Source: Chloranthus sessilifolius (taxonomy: Eukaryota; Streptophyta; Magnoliopsida; Chloranthales; Chloranthaceae). From it: DNA of 64,000 bases. The translations under genes and the position numbers were made by a program. Under the pieces are notes generated by a model. That model made no database searches. It had not been told where the DNA came from and worked only from the letters and a program-made list of their open reading frames with translations. Location of the stretch: contig CM037587.1 in assembly GCA_021018995.1 (NCBI GenBank), forward strand, positions 91,881,251 to 91,945,250, in the 5' to 3' direction. Below are positions 58,151-64,000 of this stretch, in pieces. Within the stretch, counting starts at the first letter, position 1. Each line of letters begins with the position of its first letter.

Positions 58151-58890
58151 CTGAAATTTTATAAAAAATATAATAAAATGAAAACAGATATCGGAAAACC
58201 TCAGCCTCAGGTAGAGAACAGACACAACACAAAAGAATAAAATAATCAACAGAAGAAAATTCAAATTTAATGTGAAAATAGACATTGCTTGTAATATATT
58301 GAGGAGAAATTCATTTTAAGACATCTTTGCATTACATAGCCAATGCATTTTTAATTTGTCTCACTTTCTATGACATGACTTTTTGGCACTACCATTCAAT
58401 TCCAATCACGGGGCAATCTAATTTAAGCATGTTAGGATATATATTTTCTAGATAAGTTTCTCTAAACAGAAATAGTGCATATCTCTGGACTACGAACACA
58501 AGGTGTACAATGAAATGTTTTCATAGCACCTATTATGTTGACATTGAGAAATTAGAGGAGAAAACAAGTGTTGATAGACTTATAATTTCTAAAAACATTG
58601 ATTTGGAATTGTTAGTTCTATTGTTATTTGTTGTAAGGCTTTTTTTCCCCAAGCAAGAAAAGATAAAAGCCCCAACATACCTGGGACAAGGCAGAGAGCA
58701 AAAACAAGGGTAAAACCCACAAGGCTCCAATTGGGTAGCCCCAAAACTATACATCACATACAATAATATTACACCATTCTTCTTTAACCTTCTTAACTTC
58801 CCAACCAGACAATATGTGGCCACCCGATGTCTACAAAAACATGTCATCCATGATAGAATGCCACAGTGTGGCCACCTCGTCACTTTCGAC
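58151..58890. other. probable upstream intron DNA of the kinase gene
   Basis: The exon beginning at 58150 needs upstream exons for the rest of the kinase, and none is recognised from here to 64000. This DNA is therefore presumably the start of a large intron. The minus frame 58883-58533 has no domain. Confidence 0.45.
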
Positions 58891-58899
58891 TTAAATATC

Positions 58900-59110
58900 T
58901 ACCTATTGCGCCCATTCCAGAGAAGTATGCCATAGGACCTGTCCTTTGTGGCTAAAACAATTCCTGCCCCACTGCAACAACAAGGCTTGACAGCTTTTTG
59001 GAAGCATATACTAATCCCAAACAATCACACCATCTTATACCATAAAGCGTAGCTTGGAAACAGGTGATTCACAGTCTCATTAGGCTCACCATCCAATTAA
59101 CGTAAATCTG
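58900..59110 (-). mobile_element. LINE-like fragment (zf-RVT region)
   Basis: The minus-strand peptide NETVNHLF, followed by WYKM and GLVYASKKL-like residues, resembles the zinc-binding region after reverse transcriptase in plant L1-type LINEs (pattern EETVNHLFLHC..A..VW). It is short, with stops, and no 5' or poly(A) end is visible. Confidence is limited. Confidence 0.4.
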
Positions 59111-59269
59111 GGAACATTAGGGACACCACCCAATTAACATAAGTTGGGGTATTCTTCCCTCCATTGTTCAGTTTATCTATTGTTGACTTGCTGAGAGAGA
59201 GAGAAGAAATTAGGCTAAAAGATTTAAAAGGTTAGGAGTTGCTCCAGACCCTTCCATATTAATCACTAA

Positions 59270-60030
59270 CAAAATTATAAAAGTGCCACAAATAAGTTCT
59301 GGACACACCAACACTTAAAAAAGCTACCTACAAACTGATATACGACATATACCACACACAGAGACAGCCCCACCCCATAGAAGTTAATCATGCCCAACTT
59401 GACCAAACACATCATCAAGACACGTAGCACCAAGAGCATTGGTGAAATGTCTGCCAACTAATGTGAGGTGTGCACTTTAGGAGTGAAATTAGATTCATCC
59501 AAAACCATCACAAACAAAGTAAATGTTAACCTCTATATGCTTAGTGCGCTTATTGTGCACCGGATCCTCAACGATATGGATGGCAGCTTGATAGTTTCAA
59601 TGAGGCAGCATAGGCAAGGCGGGGGAAAACAAAGCTCATGAAGGAAAGAGGGGAATCATAGAAAACTCATACATGCCAAGAGCAATAGCTCTATAGTTGG
59701 ATTCAACGCTCGACTTGGATACAAAGGTCTGCATTTTGCTCTTCCATGTAACCGGATTACCCCCAAAAAAGTACAGTACCTAGAGGTAAAGCGACAATCA
59801 ATGAAGAGCCAACATAGTTAGTATCTGAGTAACTTATGGGGACATCCAATCCAAAGCACCTTACATCGCATATCAGAGGCGGAAGAACTGTGTGAAGATG
59901 CTCCAAAGTTTGTAGATGAATGGTTGAAGACTCAAAATTCATCACACGGGGCAGACGTCCTTGATATAAAGGTGTTCTGAAAATTAAGGCATGGACATCC
60001 ATGCCCAAGCACGGACATCTATAATTTAGA
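59270..60030 (-). mobile_element. Ty1/copia pol 3' fragment (RNase H to pol end)
   Basis: Minus-strand peptides are VTWKSKMQTFVSKSSVES (RNase H, copia 'SKKQ..VSRSSTESE' motif), then VHNKRTKHIEV.IYFV and finally ALGATCLDDVFGQVG. Together they form the C-terminal series of copia pol. No LTR is recognised beyond the pol end. Its upstream side stops near the start of the gypsy element at about 59973. It is broken. Confidence 0.7.
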
Positions 60031-60773
60031 CCCATTCGGGTTTAGTGCACGCCGTCGAGGACAGACATCCGTGACTTTGGATTGTGGATGTGAAAATTAC
60101 TATTTTTTGAGTTATAGTTGTTTTAGGACTTTCTAATTTTGGTTTTATTGCGTAGTTAGGGTTTCTAGCCTATATAAAGACATGTAAGGACTTTTATTGA
60201 GAATTAATGAATATTATTGAATGCTTTGAACTTTTGTTTGAACTTGAGAGTGAGTCTTTCAACCTAGAAGAGTGATTCTTCTTCTACTTGAGGTTTGGTG
60301 CGAGGCCAAGTAATCCATCCGATTTATCTTCTTTCATCTTTTGATCTCACGTAAGTTTCGTGTAATTTTATTTCCCTAATCTTGAGTTAGCATCATAACT
60401 TTGCTTGTTTGATCTTTCCTCCTCCAAATTCCAAGATCGTTCAAAGTCCTAATTACGAGGCTGATTTGTTTGAGCCTTACAATCTTAAATACGTTTTTCT
60501 TTGTTTAGTTTAGAATTGGAAGAATCCTTCATTGGTTTCATTTAATGCCCTAACCTAGTGGAGATCTAGCCATTCGTTTGAACCCTAGTCTCCTAGATTC
60601 GGAAGGAAGCGTGCTACGAATTTAACACTAATCCAAATAATTTCAAATTTGTTAGATTTAAATTTCTTTTACTTTCTTTAAAAATCTATGGAAAATCATT
60701 GCTTTAATTATTCACATTAATTCAAAATTAATCTCAGTTGCATCATAGTAGATTAGTGTTTTGTCCAACATCA
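59973..60773 (+). repeat. 5' LTR of the right-hand Ty3/gypsy element (start approximate)
   Basis: The 3' end is fixed by the primer site. It contains TATATAAAGACATGTAAGGAC at about 60171, a plausible TATA/start region similar in style to 50017 and 53658. The 5' end is inferred from the point where copia homology stops. Confidence 0.6.
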
Positions 60774-60777
60774 AATT

Positions 60778-60789
60778 TGGTATCAGAGC
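60778..60789 (+). promoter_or_regulatory. primer binding site, initiator-Met tRNA
   Basis: TGGTATCAGAGC, a perfect match to the initiator-Met tRNA complement. Confidence 0.9.
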
Positions 60790-60868
60790 TAGGTTGGTAT
60801 AGGATTTAGTGTCATTTTAGGTGATAGGTTTATACTAGTGTTTCCCTTTCCTTCCATAGTCAATTATC

Positions 60869-61860
60869 ATGAATCCCGAACAATTGAATATGTTTCTTGA
60901 GAGGTTCAAGGGCCTCGAGACACAAGTCACCACTGTTCGAACCACTCTAGAGGAACGTGTGGCACACATGGAAAATAGCCTCCAAGCCCAAACGAATGCC
61001 TTAGGAGCCCGCCTAGACAATGTTGATAGGATTATTACCAGTGAGCATTTTAGGGCGCCCATTAATGACCGTAGGAGAGACAACCCTTGGCGCGATGCCC
61101 CAATCAACCTGGATAATCGAACCTTGAAATCCGTGAAGTTGAAGCTCCTTCCTTTGATGGTACCAGGGAACCAAAAGTCTTATGTGACTGGGGGACTGCC
61201 ATGAATACCTATTTTGATTGGTACCACATGACAGAGGAAAGCAAGGTCCTATTTGCCAAGATGAAGTTCACAGGCCAAGCTCGACGTTATTGGACTAATG
61301 TGGAATGTCGTTGACAAAATAATCGTCGTGACCTCATCTGGACAACCATGAAAGAGAAGCTAGAGGAGAAATATGTTTCGCTTTCTTATGGCCAACGTCT
61401 CCTTGACCAATGGCACACACTGTGGCAAGGGAGTATATCGGTTACCGACTACATTAATAAATTTGAGGAACATATGATGCGCGCTGGGGTGGAAGAACAA
61501 GAGAAAGTCACCTTGTCTAGATTAGGACGGGCCCCCGCCTTGAATTGTAAAGAGAATTGATTCTGCATACGGTGACTATTTAGAGGATTGCTATGATAGG
61601 GTTCAAGAGCTAGAGAGATACCTTAGAAACCCCCAAGTCAAATGTTTTGAAGCTAGTGGGTCCGGTTACAAGTCTAACTGCTCTAAGCTAAAACCTGTCA
61701 TAACTAATCAATTGTCAAAACCTGGGCAAGCTACTCCTCTAGGCCCTAAAATTGACAAGGGTAGGTTGGTGATCATCGAAGGTCCCAAAAGTGGTGGGCC
61801 TTTTAAGTGTTATAAGTGTCATGGAAATGGGCATTTTGCCGCTCAGTGTCTCACCCGTGA
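60869..61860 (+). pseudogene. gag region of the right-hand Ty3/gypsy element
   Basis: It begins MNPEQLNMFLERFKGLETQV (coiled-coil-like), then a capsid segment (MKEKLEEKYVSLSYGQRLLD) and knuckle CYKCHGNGHFAAQC at about 61810-61851, followed by an acidic tail. It is a broken fossil. Confidence 0.8.
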
Positions 61861-62449
61861 ACCTTCCCGGAACTTGCTCTTTGAGGAGGAAACAAGAGAT
61901 GAGCAGGGAGAAGGGGAAGTTGAGGTGTATGAGCCTGATATTGGAATAAGTGATGAAGAGGATTATAGGGATAGGCACATTGCGTGCCTCAGGGTAATAT
62001 CCTATCCTATTGAGGAGAATAATACCTCACAGGCATTTGTGGTTAAGTGTGCTCTAGTCCAACCAAAAGAGGACGATGATTGGCGTAGGAGTAGCATTTT
62101 CTATACCTATGCCTGAGGTGGTGAAAAGGATTGTAAAATTATTATCAATAGTGGTAGTTGCACCAATGTAAAGGACAATGAAAAGGATTTTCTATGCCTA
62201 TGTCATGCTTTACAGGAAATCGAATGTTTGTTCCTTCATGCAAGATGGTAAAAGAATTAATTTAAACTCTCTACCTCCCAACCACTGCGAGAATTTAAGA
62301 AAAAAGGCAAAGGTCTTACCAAGAGATATAACGAAACTAAGACCATAAATATTGTCAGCCCCTCAGACCATAAATATTGTCATCTATGTTCTTGTCACCA
62401 TTGAGACACCCACGGAGTCGAGCATTGTTCCATCCAAGGAGATAGGGTC

Positions 62450-63250
62450 AGTTACGAAAGAGTTGCAAGATGTCTTCTCTGAAGACTTACCTGATAAACT
62501 ACCACCCTTGAGGGACATTCAACACGCTATTGACTTAATCCCCGATTCTACTTTGCCTTACTTGCCTCATTATCGAATGAACCCCACTGAACATGTGAAA
62601 TTGAAAAGGCAAGTTGATGAACTTTTTCAGAAGGGATTTATAAAAGTATGACTCAATGTGCCGTGCCTGCACTTCTTACCCCCAAGAAAGATGGGTCTTG
62701 GAAAATGTGACTTGATAGTCACACAATCAATAAAATCATGATCAAGTATCGGTTTCCTATACCGAGAATGGACAATATGTTGAATATGATGGTTGGTGCC
62801 ACTATATTTTCGAAGATTGACCCCAAAAGTGGATACAATCAAGTCCGTATTTGTCTCGGGGACTAGTGGAAGACTACCTTTAAAGTTAAGGATGGTTTGT
62901 TTGAGTAGCTCATCATGCCTTTTGGGCTTTCTAATGCCCCAAGCACCTTTATGAGAGTAATGACACTAGTGTTGAGACCTATAGGTAAGTTCTGGTCGTA
63001 TATTTTGACGACATCTTGCTTTATAGTCACGATAAGGAACAACACTTGAGCCACCTAAGGTAGGTTTGTCTAACCCTTCGAGAGAAGTTGTACGCGAACC
63101 TAAAGAAGTGTATCTTCATGGCACCTAGAGTTGTCTTCTTAGGGTTTGCCATATCTTCTGAAGGAATGATTGCAGATCTTGAAAATGTATGGACCATTGT
63201 GGAGTGGCCCAAGCCTTAGAGCATTCACGAAGTTTGTAGCTATCATGGGT
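62450..63250 (+). pseudogene. reverse transcriptase region of the right-hand Ty3/gypsy element
   Basis: The motifs DELFQKGFIK, TPKKDGSW, YRFPIPRMDNML and FSKIDP.SGYNQVRI lead to the catalytic [11 protein letters not shown] near 63000. The family is plant Ty3/gypsy. It is broken at several points. Confidence 0.8.
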
Positions 63251-63311
63251 TAGCCACATTTTATAGAAGGTTTATAAGTGGTTTTAGCACCATCACAACT
63301 CCCATAATTGA

Positions 63312-63650
63312 TTGTATGAAGGGGAGTTCAAATGGACGAATGTCGTGGCTACGACATTTAAGGAGATCAAGTCTAAGATGACAAAGGTTCCTATCATGCA
63401 CCTTCTGGACTTTTCCAAAGACTTCGAGGTTGCGTGTGACGTGTCAGGTGTTGGCATAGGTGGAGTCTTAAACCAAGAGGGCCATCCTATAGCTTATTTC
63501 AGTGAGAAGCTGAATGAGGTCAGACAAAAGTATTCAACTTATGACAAAAAAATTTACGCGGTAGGGCAATCCTTGAAGTATTGGAAATACTATCTGCTAC
63601 CGCAAGAATCGTTTTGTTCCTCAACCATGATGCCCTTAGATTTTTGAATT
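63312..63650 (+). pseudogene. RNase H region of the right-hand Ty3/gypsy element
   Basis: It has the RNase H series FEVACDVSGVGIGGVLNQEG, IAYFSEKLNE and YSTYDKKIYAV, the usual D-x-S-G start and KL.E..QKYSTYDKE pattern. Similarity stops shortly after. Confidence 0.8.
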
Positions 63651-63689
63651 CTCAAAAGTTAAACCCAAGACATGTTAATTGGGTCAAGC

Positions 63690-64000
63690 TACTCGTGGAT
63701 TCACCGGTTCTTAAAGGCGGGGCGCCATGTTCGTTCCCCAGCGCCTGGTTTAGCCTGGCGACTTCTCGCTGATCGGTCTGGGTGACGTCGCGGTCATGGC
63801 TTTAAAGTTAGGGCAATTAGAAAATTAATGGGCTTTTACCTGGTCGGGTAGAGTTATCAAAAGGTCGAGCATATGCCATTTTTTTATTGGACACCAACCA
63901 ACCCGACCCGTCGACAGCCCTTAAATTTTAAAGCCCTTAATGCCTAGGGATAATGCTCCTTGCTGACGTTTAAACACCAAAATGATGTTTAAATGATCTT
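63690..64000. other. unrecognised right edge
   Basis: A GC-richer patch (63710-63800) adjoins the end of gypsy similarity. Around 63901-63925 the phrase GACCCGTCGACAGCCCTTA resembles, in complement, the TAGGGCTGTCAACGG at 57299, a terminus seen in some plant hAT-type MITEs. No complete element can be outlined. Confidence 0.3.

Larger units (their letters stand above)
59973..63680 (+). mobile_element. Ty3/gypsy element, 5' LTR to RNase H, broken
   Basis: A 5' LTR (about 59973-60773) ends CAACATCA and is followed by a primer site (60778-60789, TGGTATCAGAGC). Gag (60869-61860) with zinc knuckle CYKCHGNGHFAAQC, then reverse transcriptase (62450-63250) and RNase H (63312-63650) follow in order. 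No integrase or 3' LTR is seen in the window and similarity fades near 63680. There are many breaks in pol. The LTR start is an estimate. Confidence 0.8.

Noticed and set aside
58533-58883. 116-codon minus-strand frame as a gene
   Set aside because: No domain, unusual composition (many Cys/Phe/Ser), no splice or promoter context. It is probably chance or degraded LINE DNA.

Overview
This window is plant nuclear DNA, almost certainly from an angiosperm. It is dominated by nested LTR retrotransposons, holds a large Mutator-like DNA transposon (MULE) with long terminal inverted repeats, and carries a nuclear copy of plastid rps12. The host gene has typical short plant introns. I cannot name the species. 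The sequence is AT-rich, and most short open frames in it are noise.

Region 1 (79-22612) is a nest of related insertions, all read on the minus strand. The outer element (84-22607) is an old Ty3/gypsy element of the Tat/Ogre type. It has LTRs of about 1.46 kb, a tRNA-Asp-type primer site and a 5-bp target duplication (AAGAT). Inside it lies a second insertion (3986-19817), bounded by GTAGG duplications, whose two ends are inverted copies of the same LTR terminus. Inside that lies a much younger chromovirus-type Ty3/gypsy element (6516-19301, duplication GCTTA). It has nearly identical 2.4-kb LTRs and an extra 490-codon open frame between the chromodomain and the 3' LTR. The LTRs, and the DNA upstream of the extra frame, are packed with the 12-bp palindrome TCGATTAATCGA.

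Region 2 (22613-39483) begins with a small inverted-repeat element (22940-23111). A 15.9-kb MULE follows (23575-39474), with inverted repeats of 240 bp or more and a near-perfect 9-bp target duplication. It carries a decayed MuDR-type transposase on the minus strand and a GRF zinc-finger frame on the plus strand next to the left end, a convergent layout like mudrA/mudrB. The N-terminal exon region of the transposase is repeated in about four tandem 1.3-1.4 kb units. The transposase intron hosts a fragment of the same chromovirus family, including a second copy of the extra frame, and a Ty1/copia remnant lies near the left end.

Region 3 (39484-47485) is gene-poor. It holds a roughly 310-bp tandem repeat, a 527-bp foldback element with a 9-bp duplication, a plastid-derived rps12 segment whose 232-bp exon 2 is uninterrupted, and several minisatellites.

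Region 4 (47486-58150) is the 3' part of a host protein-kinase gene on the minus strand. Six exons have exact phases and canonical GT/AG borders. The last intron is 9.2 kb and holds a Ty1/copia element into which a Ty3/gypsy deletion derivative (49474-54209, duplication ATAAA) inserted, plus another copia fragment. Region 5 (58151-64000) probably lies in or beyond the next upstream intron of the same gene. It holds a LINE-like fragment, the 3' end of a copia pol on the minus strand, and a Ty3/gypsy element on the plus strand that is broken and whose 3' LTR is not seen in the window.
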